Of a stretch of 64,000 nucleotides of DNA, positions 19,101 through 28,234 are shown piece by piece. The stretch is from NCBI RefSeq assembly GCF_002072105.2, contig NZ_MTBC01000013.1, positions 1 to 64,000 on the forward strand, written 5' to 3'. Source of the DNA: Croceivirga radicis. GTDB taxonomy: Bacteria > Bacteroidota > Bacteroidia > Flavobacteriales > Flavobacteriaceae. Position numbers and translations under genes: made by a program. Each line of letters begins with the position of its first letter. The stretch's first letter is position 1. The notes below the pieces were generated by a model. It did not search any database. It was not told the DNA's origin and saw only the letters and a list, made by a program, of their open reading frames with translations.

Positions 19101-19126
19101 ACCCCGGCATTGTCCGGGGTTTTTTA
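19101..19126 (+). terminator. porV terminator
   Basis: The GC-rich stem ACCCCGG (19101-19107) pairs with CCGGGGT (19114-19120) and is followed by a T run, 22 bp after the porV stop. Confidence 0.85.
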
Positions 19127-19155
19127 TTTTAGAGCTCTATTTAAGTGAAAATCGA

Positions 19156-19647
19156 ATGAAAAAAAGAACGGTAGTATGTGAATTGGAAGAGTATGATACT
19201 TCCTCAAAATTGCCGGCCAATGAGGCCGATTTGTTATCCAGTGCCATTACTGCTCGTAAGAATTCTTATGCCCCATATTCTAAATTTAATGTAGGGGCGG
19301 CCGTTCTATTGGAAGGTGGTGAAGTGGTGTTGGGTAATAATCAAGAAAACGCTTGTTATCCCTCTGGACTGTGCGCTGAGCGGGTTGCGCTTTATGCTGC
19401 TGCTGCCAATTATCCAGGAAAAAAAATATTGGGTATAGCTATAAGTGCCGGTTCTAAATTGCATAAAGTTGACCGTCCGGTTGGTCCTTGTGGTAATTGT
19501 AGGCAATCCATAATGGAGTACGAGGTAAAACAGCAAACCCCCATCTTTTTAATTATGCAAGGCGATGAGGGAGTTATTTTAAAAAGTAATTCACTACAGA
19601 ATATTATGCCCATATCATTTGATGATTCTTTTTTGGGCGATTATTAA
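19156..19647 (+). CDS. cdd: Cytidine deaminase
   Basis: A 163-aa tetrameric-type cytidine deaminase for pyrimidine salvage. Zinc ligands are Cys73 in GLCAERVALY, with catalytic Glu75, and Cys112 and Cys115 in PCGNC. The substrate region YAPYSKFNVGAAV is intact. A longer open frame begins at 19057 inside porV, but it would cross the porV terminator, so the ATG at 19156 is used; it gives about 30 residues more than the shortest homologues at the N-terminus, as is usual in this family group. It lies between porV and pdhA. Confidence 0.93.
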   Translation: MKKRTVVCELEEYDTSSKLPANEADLLSSAITARKNSYAPYSKFNVGAAVLLEGGEVVLGNNQENACYPSGLCAERVALYAAAANYPGKKILGIAISAGSKLHKVDRPVGPCGNCRQSIMEYEVKQQTPIFLIMQGDEGVILKSNSLQNIMPISFDDSFLGDY

Positions 19648-19678
19648 TCCAAATTTTTCCCAAAAACAGATATATATG

Positions 19679-19686
19679 TATTTTTG
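19679..19686 (+). promoter_or_regulatory. -7 box of pdhA promoter, followed by leader hairpin
   Basis: TATTTTTG matches TAnnTTTG 42 bp before pdhA; no TTG is clear at -33. A small GC hairpin CGCTC/GAGCG (19692-19706) lies directly after it and would be at the very 5' end of the transcript. Confidence 0.45.
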
Positions 19687-19728
19687 TTTCCCGCTCACGG
19701 AGAGCGCTGTATCAAACAATGCATATTG

Positions 19729-20727
19729 ATGGAAAAAATCACAAAAGAGGTATACCTAAAGTGGTACGAAGACATGCTTTTCTGGCGCAAGTTCGAGGAT
19801 AAACTTGCCGCAGTCTATATTCAACAAAAAGTTAGAGGTTTCTTGCACCTATATAATGGTCAAGAAGCGGTATTGGCCGGTTCATTACATGCCATGGATT
19901 TAACCAAGGATAAAATGATAACCGCATACCGTAACCACGTTCAGCCAATTGGTATGGGTGTTGATCCCAAAAAAGTAATGGCAGAGCTATATGGTAAGGT
20001 TACCGGTACCTCCAAAGGTAACGGTGGTTCCATGCACATTTTCTCTAAAGAACACCGCTTTTATGGAGGTCATGGTATTGTTGGTGGCCAAATTCCATTG
20101 GGAGCTGGTCTAGCATTTGCAGACAAATATTTCAAGAGAGATGCAGTAACCCTTTGTTACATGGGAGATGGGGCCGTAAGACAGGGCTCTTTGCACGAGG
20201 CTTTTAACTTGGCTATGTTGTGGCAATTGCCAGTGGTATTTATTTGTGAGAACAATGGATATGCCATGGGTACTTCTGTAGCTAGAACCTCTTATTCAAC
20301 AGATATTTGGAAACTTGGTTTAGGATATGAGATGCCTTGTGGGCCTGTAGATGGTATGGACCCGGCAACCGTAGCCAAAGAAGTTTCTAAAGCTGTAGAA
20401 AGAGCAAGGAGTGGTGGTGGACCAACTTTCTTGGAAATGAAGACCTATAGATATAGAGGACATTCAATGTCAGATGCACAGCACTACAGAACTAAAGAGG
20501 AAGTAGAAGAATACAAGAAGATTGATCCTATTACTCAGGTTAAGGATGTGATTTTAGAAAAGAAATATGCGTCTGAGGACGAAATCAAGGCCATAGACAA
20601 GCGCGTTAAAGCTTTGGTTAGCGAATGTGAAAAATTCGCGGACGAGTCAGATTTTCCTCCGTTGAGCCAATTATACGATACAGTTTACGAACAAGAAGAT
20701 TATCCATTCTTAAAACATAAATTATAA
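19729..20727 (+). CDS. pdhA: Pyruvate dehydrogenase E1 component, alpha subunit
   Basis: A 332-aa thiamine-diphosphate enzyme subunit that decarboxylates pyruvate within the pyruvate dehydrogenase complex. The TPP/Mg motif begins with GDG at residues 146-148 and ends with Asn175-Asn176. The substrate loop GSMHIF is near residue 100 and the active-site loop YRYRGHSMSD near 243-252. The upstream frame extension to 19684 reads the leader hairpin; the ATG at 19729 matches the family start. The E2 gene follows after 4 bp. The separate E1 beta subunit that this two-subunit type needs is not in the window. Confidence 0.94.
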   Translation: MEKITKEVYLKWYEDMLFWRKFEDKLAAVYIQQKVRGFLHLYNGQEAVLAGSLHAMDLTKDKMITAYRNHVQPIGMGVDPKKVMAELYGKVTGTSKGNGGSMHIFSKEHRFYGGHGIVGGQIPLGAGLAFADKYFKRDAVTLCYMGDGAVRQGSLHEAFNLAMLWQLPVVFICENNGYAMGTSVARTSYSTDIWKLGLGYEMPCGPVDGMDPATVAKEVSKAVERARSGGGPTFLEMKTYRYRGHSMSDAQHYRTKEEVEEYKKIDPITQVKDVILEKKYASEDEIKAIDKRVKALVSECEKFADESDFPPLSQLYDTVYEQEDYPFLKHKL

Positions 20728-20731
20728 GCAA

Positions 20732-22384
20732 ATGGCCGAAGTAATCAATATGCCTAGATTAAGCGATACCATGGAAGAAGGTACAGTCGCTAAATGGTTA
20801 AAACAAGTAGGAGATAAGGTTGAAGAAGGGGATATTTTGGCCGAAATTGAGACCGACAAAGCCACTATGGAGTTCGAATCTTTTTACGAGGGTACTTTGC
20901 TACATATTGGTATCCAAGAAGGTGATGGTGCTCCAGTAGATTCATTGTTGGCCATCATAGGTGAAGAAGGTGAGGACATTTCCGCGTTACTAAACGGTGG
21001 TACCACTACTACTTCATCATCTAATGAAAAGGAAGCAGCTGCTGCTGAAGAAGGTTCAGCGGATAATAATGATGAGGCAACCACACCTTCTGCTGAAGTT
21101 CCAGAAGGCGTAGAGATTATTACGATGCCAAGGTTGAGCGATACCATGGAAGAGGGGACGGTTGCATCTTGGTTAAAGAAAGTGGGAGATGCTGTTGAAG
21201 AAGGAGATATACTTGCTGAAATTGAGACCGATAAAGCAACAATGGAGTTTGAATCTTTCTACTCTGGAACGTTGTTACATATAGGTATCCAGGAAGGAGA
21301 AGGTGCTCCCGTAGACTCACTTTTGGCAATTATTGGTCCTGAAGGAACCAATGTAGATGCTATTCTAAATGCTAAACCTAAAACAGAAAGTTCCGCGTCT
21401 AAAAGTGAAACCCCTAAAAAGGAGGAGGCTGCAAAAGAAGAAAATGCAGCTTCAACTTCAGTAGCGGTAGAAAACACGTCTAATGGTGGTCGTATTTTTG
21501 CTTCTCCACTCGCTAAAAAAATTGCCAAAGATAAAGGTATAGATTTAGCACAAATCAAGGGGTCTGGAGACAATGGTCGTATCGTAAGAAAAGATGTGGA
21601 AAACTTTACACCCAGTTCGCAAGCAGCGTCTTCAAGTGATAAGGTAGAAACTGCAAGCGGCAGTGTGGCTACTCCAGCACCTATGAATTTGCCAGTAGGA
21701 GAAGAGCATAAAGAAGAGGTTAAAAACTCTACCATGCGCAAGGTTATTGCTAAACGTTTGGGAGAGTCTAAATTTACGGCGCCACATTATTACTTAACTA
21801 TTGAGGTAGATATGGACAATGCCAAGGCGTCTAGGGCACAAATAAATAGTCTGCCAGATACCAAGGTATCTTTTAATGATATGGTTCTTAAAGCTTGTTC
21901 CATGGCATTGAAGAAGCATCCACAGGTGAACACCTCTTGGAATGGAGATACAACAATCTACAACCATCATGTTCACATGGGTGTTGCTGTAGCTGTAGAT
22001 GAAGGTTTAGTTGTACCGGTCCTTAAATTTTCAGATCAGATGAGCCTTACACAAATAGGTGCATCGGTTAGGGATTTGGCTGGTAGAGCTAGGGATAAGA
22101 AAATAAAACCAAACGAAATGGAGGGTAGTACCTTTACCGTTTCAAACTTGGGTATGTTTGGAATACAGGAATTTACTTCTATAATTAATCAGCCAAATTC
22201 AGCAATATTGAGTGTGGGTGCAATTGTAGAAAAGCCGGTTGTAAAAAATGGTGCGGTAGTTCCTGGAAGCACTATGAAAGTTACTTTGGCCTGTGATCAC
22301 AGAACGGTTGATGGTGCTACAGGTGCACAGTTCTTACAAACATTAAGGGCATATCTTGAAAATCCAGTTACTATGTTGGCCTAG
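20732..22384 (+). CDS. Pyruvate dehydrogenase E2, dihydrolipoamide acetyltransferase
   Basis: A 550-aa core subunit of the pyruvate dehydrogenase complex. Two nearly identical lipoyl domains lie at about 1-80 and 128-205, with lipoyl-lysines Lys43 and Lys168 in ETDKATMEFES. Flexible Ala/Glu/Ser-rich linkers separate them from a peripheral-subunit-binding domain (about 254-292, FASPLAKKIAKDKGIDL). The C-terminal acyltransferase domain ends in CDHRTVDG, with His523 and Asp527 as the catalytic pair. It is co-transcribed with pdhA and ends at a strong hairpin. The likely symbol is aceF/pdhC. Confidence 0.95.
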   Translation: MAEVINMPRLSDTMEEGTVAKWLKQVGDKVEEGDILAEIETDKATMEFESFYEGTLLHIGIQEGDGAPVDSLLAIIGEEGEDISALLNGGTTTTSSSNEKEAAAAEEGSADNNDEATTPSAEVPEGVEIITMPRLSDTMEEGTVASWLKKVGDAVEEGDILAEIETDKATMEFESFYSGTLLHIGIQEGEGAPVDSLLAIIGPEGTNVDAILNAKPKTESSASKSETPKKEEAAKEENAASTSVAVENTSNGGRIFASPLAKKIAKDKGIDLAQIKGSGDNGRIVRKDVENFTPSSQAASSSDKVETASGSVATPAPMNLPVGEEHKEEVKNSTMRKVIAKRLGESKFTAPHYYLTIEVDMDNAKASRAQINSLPDTKVSFNDMVLKACSMALKKHPQVNTSWNGDTTIYNHHVHMGVAVAVDEGLVVPVLKFSDQMSLTQIGASVRDLAGRARDKKIKPNEMEGSTFTVSNLGMFGIQEFTSIINQPNSAILSVGAIVEKPVVKNGAVVPGSTMKVTLACDHRTVDGATGAQFLQTLRAYLENPVTMLA

Positions 22385-22410
22385 TTTTAGTTCAGCATAA
22401 ATTAATATAC

Positions 22411-22437
22411 AAAGCACCCTGTAGCGGGTGCTTTTTT
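22411..22437 (+). terminator. pdhA-E2 operon terminator
   Basis: AAAGCACCC (22411-22419) pairs with GGGTGCTTT (22426-22434) and runs into a T tract. Confidence 0.9.
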
Positions 22438-22463
22438 TATCTTTATACTTTAGCATAAATCAC

Positions 22464-23516
22464 ATGAAAAAAATAATTATAGTATTTGCATCATTGGGTG
22501 TTCTAGCTTGCGGAACCCCAAAACTAGTAGTTACCAATCCAGACAATAGCAACAATAATTCAAGCGATGCTGTTGTAAAGGATGGTCCAGAAGGATTAAA
22601 AGCAAATCCAGAATCAATGGCGTCCGGTCCATTGAAAACGTATACGGTTACGTCAGAAGCAGAAGTAAGCAAGATTATAGGTTTTTTAGCATCGGACGAA
22701 TTGGAAGGTAGGGATACCGGCTCTGAAGGAATAGAAAAGGCCGCGCTATATATAGAGAATCATTTTAAGGTTAATGGTGTTGCTCCCTATTATCAAAGCT
22801 ACCGTGATACACTGTCTAACTATAAAGATCCTGCTTTTAACGTGGTTGGTGTGGTGCCAGGTAATGATGCTGGCCTAAAAGATGAAGTAGTTATAATTGG
22901 AGCACATTATGATCATATTGGAAGGGCAAATGCAGTTAAGGGCGATGCAATTGCAAACGGGGCCAATGATAATGCTTCTGGTACTACGGCGGTTTTGGAA
23001 ATGGCAAAGTACTTTGGTAAGAATAAAACCAATAAACGTACACTAGTTTTTGCACTTTTCAGTGCAGAAGAGAAGGGGCTGCTAGGTTCTGAACATTTGG
23101 CCAAGAGAATGAAAAGGGAGAATATAAATTTATATGCCATGTTAAATTTTGAAATGATAGGAGTTGCACTTCAAGACAAACCTTATGATCTCTATATTAC
23201 GGGGTTTGAAAAAAGTAATTTGGCAGAGGTGAGTAATGCCTATGCAGGGGGAAATTTAATTGGTTATTTACCTACTGCAAAAAAGTATGGTCTTTTTGGA
23301 AGATCGGATAATTATCCCTTTTATACCGAATTTAAAGTGCCAAGCCACACTTACTGCACGTTCGATTTTACAAATTTTGATTTTTATCACAAGCCTGGCG
23401 ATGAAGTAGCTTTGATGGATATGTCCCATATGAGTAAAATGATAAATAGGCTAACACCGGTGGTAGAAGGTATTGCCAATGGAGCTAAAGAAGAATTAAA
23501 AATGACCAAAGATTAA
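22464..23516 (+). CDS. M28 family metallopeptidase lipoprotein
   Basis: A 350-aa exported aminopeptidase-like protein. The signal peptide ends in GVLAC with Cys16 as lipobox cysteine. The M28 zinc-site residues are visible: His148 in GAHYDHIG, Asp169 in GANDNASGT, and the Glu pair 202-203 in FSAEEKGLLGS. The C-terminal His of the family would lie in the CTFDFTNFDFYHKPGD segment. It probably releases N-terminal residues from peptides at the cell envelope. The frame is open from 22428, but that would include the preceding terminator; the ATG at 22464 starts the signal peptide. Its stop overlaps the ATG of the SDR gene (TAATG). Confidence 0.9.
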   Translation: MKKIIIVFASLGVLACGTPKLVVTNPDNSNNNSSDAVVKDGPEGLKANPESMASGPLKTYTVTSEAEVSKIIGFLASDELEGRDTGSEGIEKAALYIENHFKVNGVAPYYQSYRDTLSNYKDPAFNVVGVVPGNDAGLKDEVVIIGAHYDHIGRANAVKGDAIANGANDNASGTTAVLEMAKYFGKNKTNKRTLVFALFSAEEKGLLGSEHLAKRMKRENINLYAMLNFEMIGVALQDKPYDLYITGFEKSNLAEVSNAYAGGNLIGYLPTAKKYGLFGRSDNYPFYTEFKVPSHTYCTFDFTNFDFYHKPGDEVALMDMSHMSKMINRLTPVVEGIANGAKEELKMTKD

Positions 23517-24196
23517 TGTCTAAGAATATTGTAATAACAGGAACAAGTAGGGGCATAGGATTGGAATTGGCCAAGTTATATGCAGATAACGGTCACAAGG
23601 TGTTGGCGTTATCCCGTAACCCAAGGCCAATTTTGGATTTAGGGCATTCAAATATTGCTACTTTTCAATTTGATTTGAATGCTGCCGATGACTATAAAAA
23701 AGTTACCAATTTTATTAATGATTGGGAGCGAGTTGACGTTCTTATAAACAATGCAGGTTGTCTTATAAACAAGCCATTTGAGGAATTGAGCTGGCAAGAT
23801 TTTGAAAAGGTATATCGGGTAAATGTTTTTGGGGTTGCCGAAATGATAAAAATAGTTCTACCAAAAATGGACTCCAAGGGCCATGTTGTTACTATCAGTT
23901 CTATGGGAGGTATTCAGGGTAGTATGAAATTCCCTGGTTTAGCAGCTTATAGCAGTAGTAAAGGAGCAGTAATAACCCTTTCTGAATTATTGGCCGAAGA
24001 ATACAAGGATTCTGGTCCAGCGTTTAACGTGTTGGCTTTGGGTGCCGTACAAACCGAAATGCTAGAAGAGGCTTTTCCGGGTTATAAAGCACCTTTGTCT
24101 GCAATGGAAATGGCGGACTATGTATTGGAATTTTCCCTAAATGGCCATAAATATTACAACGGCAAAGTATTACAGGTAAGCAGTAGTACTCCTTAG
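23516..24196 (+). CDS. Short-chain dehydrogenase/reductase
   Basis: A 226-aa NAD(P)-dependent oxidoreductase of the classical SDR family. The cofactor motif TGTSRGIG is at residues 8-15, the NNAG motif at 78-81, a catalytic serine near 128-129 in ISSMGG, and the YxxxK pair Tyr145/Lys149 in AAYSSSKGA. The Arg in the cofactor motif favours NADPH. It is translationally coupled to the M28 peptidase by a one-base overlap. Its stop is one base from the stop of the convergent glycosidase gene. The substrate is unknown. Confidence 0.9.
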   Translation: MSKNIVITGTSRGIGLELAKLYADNGHKVLALSRNPRPILDLGHSNIATFQFDLNAADDYKKVTNFINDWERVDVLINNAGCLINKPFEELSWQDFEKVYRVNVFGVAEMIKIVLPKMDSKGHVVTISSMGGIQGSMKFPGLAAYSSSKGAVITLSELLAEEYKDSGPAFNVLALGAVQTEMLEEAFPGYKAPLSAMEMADYVLEFSLNGHKYYNGKVLQVSSSTP

Positions 24197-24197
24197 G

Positions 24198-26600
24198 TTA
24201 TAATTGTTTCTCAGTATAGGTAAGGCAAACTTCTTTTTCATTTGAGGTTAGTCTTTTTTTAGTTTTGTCCCATTTGGAGTGCTTGGACATTTTGTCAATT
24301 GTTTCCATTTTATTTGAGGGGAATAGTACAATTTCCCACTCCGGGTTTGTCTGGGTTACCCTAACCGTTACTTGATTATCTTTTTTTTCGTAGTAAACTG
24401 AAACCTCATTGGCGCCATCGCCCATTACTATCTGTTCCAATGATGCATTATTCCAAGCGCTTGGCATTTGAGGTTGTATTAGTACTTGTTTATTTTGCGC
24501 CTGCGGTTTTACACCAAAAAATTGATGCACAATTGGGTAGGCAAAACTGTAAATATTCCACGCTTGCACAATCATTCCATAATCAGGAGATACTTCGTAC
24601 ATGCTGCCCGGTAAAGCATAACTAAATGTTCTTGTCATTCTTTTTAGATAATCTAAAGCATTATCTGCCCTTCCATAATTGTTTTCGGCAATAGCTTGTA
24701 CACCGGTTGGCAATGTCATCACCGCTCCAGTATAGGAAAACAATTTTGGCGGCACAAAATTATTTTCGTTGGCACCGGCAGAATTGTCCCTATCTATACC
24801 CGTTACAAACATGCCAAAAGGATTTCTATATTTTTTAGCTGTTTCCAGTGCTTTTAAGGCCTTAGTGCTATCTGCTAGACCAACTTCCATAGGGGTGTTA
24901 ACCACCCAATTGTGGTGTAGAACAAAAGGTCTGGCCTTTTTAGAAGGATGGTCCTTTATGTATTCTGATAAACTTTGAAGTTCTTTTACAGACCAAGGTT
25001 TATTTAGCGTATCAGCTCTCACAATGGCATCTTCAATTAAATGCTGCGCTTGCATATCGGTGCCAATAAAATCTGCATAACTATTAAATTCATCGGACCA
25101 GAATTCGTTGTTTATTTTATCTTTTAAGGATTGGGCTTTTTGTTCGTACAGCACTGCCAATTCTGGTTTATTTAGTTCTTTTGCCATTTTTGCAGCTGCC
25201 GTAAAAGCTTGCTGGGTGTAAGCAGCAACATCTATCATTTCACTATCTAGCCCATGAATTTCCATCATGCCAAAGCCTTCCGGAAAGCCATTATTATTTA
25301 AATCATTTTCCTCTAATAACCACTGTAATCCTTTTTGTACCGTTGGAAAGTATTTGATTAAGAATTCCTTATCGCCGTTCCATTGATAAATTCGCCATAT
25401 TAATGTGGCAAACTGTGGAGTTTCGTTAATATTTCCAGGGTTAAAAACGGCTCCGTTGGTAGACATTTCATGTATTATTTTGCCGTTGTTGTTAGTCTCC
25501 CTAGAAACGCTGTCTAATAACTTTATGGTGTTATAAACAGCATCTTTTTGGCCAATGGCCATGTAGCCTTGTAAGGCATATTCGCTATCCACGCCAAACC
25601 ACCAAGGATAGTCTGGAATACCAGCGGTAATACCACTGCCAATTTCTGGAACGGTCCTTACCAGCCAATCACAATTATATTTTAACCATTCAAACGTTTT
25701 TTGCAGACTGGTATCTGGGATGCTTAATTTGGATTGGCTAGCTAACTTTTGATACCTATTTTGTTTGATTGTAAAGAACTTTTTCCAATTAGTTTCAAGG
25801 GAATCTAAAGTTGTTATTGCATTTTTTTTGTGTGTATAGGAGCCAGCAAGAAAAAAATGCACTTCCTTTTTTTCCAATGGTTCTAATGGAACTTGATAGG
25901 ATAAACTAAAATTAGCACCCTTACCGGAATAGGTGTTTTGCGTTATTGAATTGGTTGTTGATTTCAAATCACTATTAACGGTTAAGAACCAAGCATTTTT
26001 ATCGTCTTTAATTATAAAACCATCTATATCTTGGTTGTAAATTGCAACATCGTTACCGTCTTGCATATTGGTGCGTTCACCTAACCAGGTGGGCCGTAAA
26101 TCTGATTGGGTGTTAAAGTTCAATTCTATATTCTGCTTATCCAGGCTGGTGTTTTCAATTTCCAGGATTACTACTAAACCTTCAATATCATCGGGTACAA
26201 ATTGTTTTCTTTTAAACTTCAGGTTTTCCTTGGTCCACTTAAATAAATGCTCGTTGTAAAAAGGATAGTTAACAAAACGCTCTGCATTGTTTAGGTTTTG
26301 CTCATGGCCATTTACCTTGGCTATTATCTCAAAACCATCTGCCAATTTAATGGGATGGTTCCATAATCCTCCCATTTCTCCTTTAATGTGCCAACCTAAT
26401 TCTGGGAAACTGCCGTTTTGATGGCCAACCAAATACGTGCGATTGCCAGCGGTTACAAATGGTGAATTTAAATATTCCGGTTTTCCTTCTATTCCAATTT
26501 CATCAAAAGGTTGTTGTAAAACTGTTTCATTTTTATTGGTATTGGTACAGGAAAGAAAAAGGCAGAATAGTAGAAAAGATGCAGATAGGTTTTGCAACAT
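24198..26600 (-). CDS. Six-hairpin glycosidase-like lipoprotein
   Basis: An 800-aa exported protein. The signal peptide ends in LFLSC with Cys18 as the likely lipidation site. An N-terminal beta-sandwich region (about 20-270) is followed by an (alpha/alpha)6 barrel of the type seen in amylo-1,6-glucosidases and related trehalase- and GH15-like enzymes. Supporting segments are GIPDYPWWFGVDSEYALQGY, the LDSEMIDVAAYTQQAF region with acidic residues placed as in the active site, and a C-terminal MYEVSPDYGMIVQAWNIYSF. It probably hydrolyses an oligosaccharide at the cell surface or in the periplasm; the substrate cannot be told. Its neighbours are not sugar genes. Confidence 0.68.
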   Translation of the reverse strand: MLQNLSASFLLFCLFLSCTNTNKNETVLQQPFDEIGIEGKPEYLNSPFVTAGNRTYLVGHQNGSFPELGWHIKGEMGGLWNHPIKLADGFEIIAKVNGHEQNLNNAERFVNYPFYNEHLFKWTKENLKFKRKQFVPDDIEGLVVILEIENTSLDKQNIELNFNTQSDLRPTWLGERTNMQDGNDVAIYNQDIDGFIIKDDKNAWFLTVNSDLKSTTNSITQNTYSGKGANFSLSYQVPLEPLEKKEVHFFLAGSYTHKKNAITTLDSLETNWKKFFTIKQNRYQKLASQSKLSIPDTSLQKTFEWLKYNCDWLVRTVPEIGSGITAGIPDYPWWFGVDSEYALQGYMAIGQKDAVYNTIKLLDSVSRETNNNGKIIHEMSTNGAVFNPGNINETPQFATLIWRIYQWNGDKEFLIKYFPTVQKGLQWLLEENDLNNNGFPEGFGMMEIHGLDSEMIDVAAYTQQAFTAAAKMAKELNKPELAVLYEQKAQSLKDKINNEFWSDEFNSYADFIGTDMQAQHLIEDAIVRADTLNKPWSVKELQSLSEYIKDHPSKKARPFVLHHNWVVNTPMEVGLADSTKALKALETAKKYRNPFGMFVTGIDRDNSAGANENNFVPPKLFSYTGAVMTLPTGVQAIAENNYGRADNALDYLKRMTRTFSYALPGSMYEVSPDYGMIVQAWNIYSFAYPIVHQFFGVKPQAQNKQVLIQPQMPSAWNNASLEQIVMGDGANEVSVYYEKKDNQVTVRVTQTNPEWEIVLFPSNKMETIDKMSKHSKWDKTKKRLTSNEKEVCLTYTEKQL

Positions 26601-26642
26601 AAATTCAGTTTTATCTAAAGTTACCGATTTATGTAAATAGTT

Positions 26643-26676
26643 TTAATCAAAAACCAACGAAAAGGTTTTTGATTAA
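26643..26676 (-). terminator. Metallophosphoesterase terminator overlapping its stop codon
   Basis: The perfect 13-bp stem TTAATCAAAAACC (26643-26655) pairs with 26664-26676. The stop codon of the metallophosphoesterase (26673-26675) lies inside the first strand of the hairpin, so the gene ends within its own terminator. The T tract after it is short. Confidence 0.7.
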
Positions 26677-27521
26677 GACAGTGTAAAAATGGTAATTTCT
26701 GGTCTTACGTTAAAACGTATTTGGTATAAATGGCCCAGGGCCCTATTTATATATAAGGTTCTACCATCTTGTAAATCTTTGATTCCGGCATCATAGTTAG
26801 GATTTTGAACCGGTAGAATGGGTGGTTTTAAAAAGGGAGGTTTACATTGGCCACCATGGGTATGGCCAGATAAAATCCAACCTTTGTAATTGTTCCATAC
26901 ATTTAAGTCACAAACATCTGGGTTGTGGCACAAAACAACCGTAGGTTTATTCGGTTGGTAATTTTCCATAGCCCTATCAGGAGCAAAATTGGTGCCCCAA
27001 TAATCATCTAATCCTATAAAGGTTAAACCATTATTTTCTGCAATTTCATTTCTTAAAACCGTAATCTTATTGGCTGCTAAAATTTCTATGATTTTTGTAG
27101 CAATAGTATCATCTAGCCATTCTTCTCCATAATCATGATTGCCTAAAATGGCATACGTACCTAGTGTTCCCTTTGGAGCCAAATCCATTACCGCTTCCAA
27201 TTGATCAAAAGTGCTGTAGTTTTCAAAGTGAATAAAGTCTCCTGTATACACCACATAATCTGGGCGCTCTCTTTTGGCCAATTCCATGGCATTGAGTAGA
27301 AACTTTTGGTCAACCAAAGGTCCTACGTGTATATCGCTCAGTTGCATGAGCTTTTTTCCTTTAAGGTTGTTGGGTAGATTTTTTATAGGCATTTTCAAGT
27401 GTACAAACTCTAGCCAATGTGGTTCTATTTGCCAGCTATATAGCCCCATTAGCAAGCCAGAGCCACTTAACGCGGCAGCTCCTTTTATAAATCTACGTCT
27501 ATTCCAAATTGGGTTACCCAT
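26673..27521 (-). CDS. Calcineurin-like metallophosphoesterase with twin-arginine signal
   Basis: A 282-aa exported metal-dependent phosphoesterase resembling the YkuE group. The N-terminus has a twin-arginine-like motif NRRRFIKGAAAL (residues 7-18), so the folded, metal-loaded protein is probably exported by Tat. All metal-binding motifs are present: LSDIHVGP, YTGDFIH, LGNHDYGEEW, LCHNPD and LSGHTHGGQ. The open frame extends 8 codons upstream only through a TTG, so the ATG at 27521 is chosen. Substrate is uncertain; relatives act on lipid or nucleotide phosphodiesters at the membrane. Confidence 0.88.
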   Translation of the reverse strand: MGNPIWNRRRFIKGAAALSGSGLLMGLYSWQIEPHWLEFVHLKMPIKNLPNNLKGKKLMQLSDIHVGPLVDQKFLLNAMELAKRERPDYVVYTGDFIHFENYSTFDQLEAVMDLAPKGTLGTYAILGNHDYGEEWLDDTIATKIIEILAANKITVLRNEIAENNGLTFIGLDDYWGTNFAPDRAMENYQPNKPTVVLCHNPDVCDLNVWNNYKGWILSGHTHGGQCKPPFLKPPILPVQNPNYDAGIKDLQDGRTLYINRALGHLYQIRFNVRPEITIFTLS

Positions 27522-27617
27522 TTTTGTTTTTAAACTACAATCCAAACGAATGTAAAGTTCTGATTATTTTATGTATGCTAGATTATTTAATGCTTTTGGA
27601 TTGTCTATTTTTGAAAT

Positions 27618-28223
27618 ATGAATCAAGTATTGGCTAAGTACTTACCGGAAAGGGCTGTTGCTCCCTGTTTTGAGCTAATAAAGGAATATGCTGTTCACCT
27701 TAAAATAGTGAACAAACGGGTTACCAGACATGGAGATTACAGGCGTTTACCCACTGGTGAGCATTTAATAACTATGAACGCTACTAGTAATAAATACCAA
27801 TTCTTGATAACTTTAATACATGAAATTGCCCATTTGGTGGCTTTTCAAAAATATGGTAAGTACATAAAGCCGCATGGTCAAGAGTGGAAAAAAACATTCA
27901 AGATATTAATGGTTCCTTTTATACGACCAGAAATTTTTCCATCTAAATTGTTGCCTGTTATTGCTAATCATTTTAAGAATCCTAAGGCAAGTAGCAGTAC
28001 AGATACGCAACTGGCACTTGCTTTGAAAGCCTACGGAGGAACACAACATAAAGAAAATTCTTACGTTTTTGAATTGCCATATGGAAGTATATTTAGGATA
28101 TACAATGGCAAAATTTTTAAAAAGGGAAATAAACGAATCAAACGCTATGAATGCCTTGAAGTGGCAACAGGCAGGTTATATCTTTTTCAGCCCAATGCTG
28201 AAGTAGAATTGATAAACGATTAA
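27618..28223 (+). CDS. SprT-like zinc metalloprotein
   Basis: A 201-aa protein of the SprT/Spartan-like zincin family. The zinc motif HEIAH is at residues 68-72, with a third His probably His86 in KPHGQEWK, the typical spacing. A C-terminal zinc ribbon with four cysteines, common in SprT, is not seen; the end carries a beta-rich segment instead. Spartan relatives degrade DNA-protein crosslinks, but the function of bacterial SprT is not settled. It starts a same-strand cluster with manC (11 bp) and the DUF389 gene. Confidence 0.85.
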   Translation: MNQVLAKYLPERAVAPCFELIKEYAVHLKIVNKRVTRHGDYRRLPTGEHLITMNATSNKYQFLITLIHEIAHLVAFQKYGKYIKPHGQEWKKTFKILMVPFIRPEIFPSKLLPVIANHFKNPKASSSTDTQLALALKAYGGTQHKENSYVFELPYGSIFRIYNGKIFKKGNKRIKRYECLEVATGRLYLFQPNAEVELIND

Positions 28224-28234
28224 AAAAAACACAT

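Noticed and set aside
21259-21741. 160-aa minus-strand frame
   Set aside because: Shadow of the E2 linker region; composition mirrors the Ala/Glu-rich linker.
27606-27613. TATTTTTG 5 bp before the sprT-like ATG
   Set aside because: Matches the -7 box but lacks a -33 TTG and would give a leaderless mRNA; too weak to list as a promoter.
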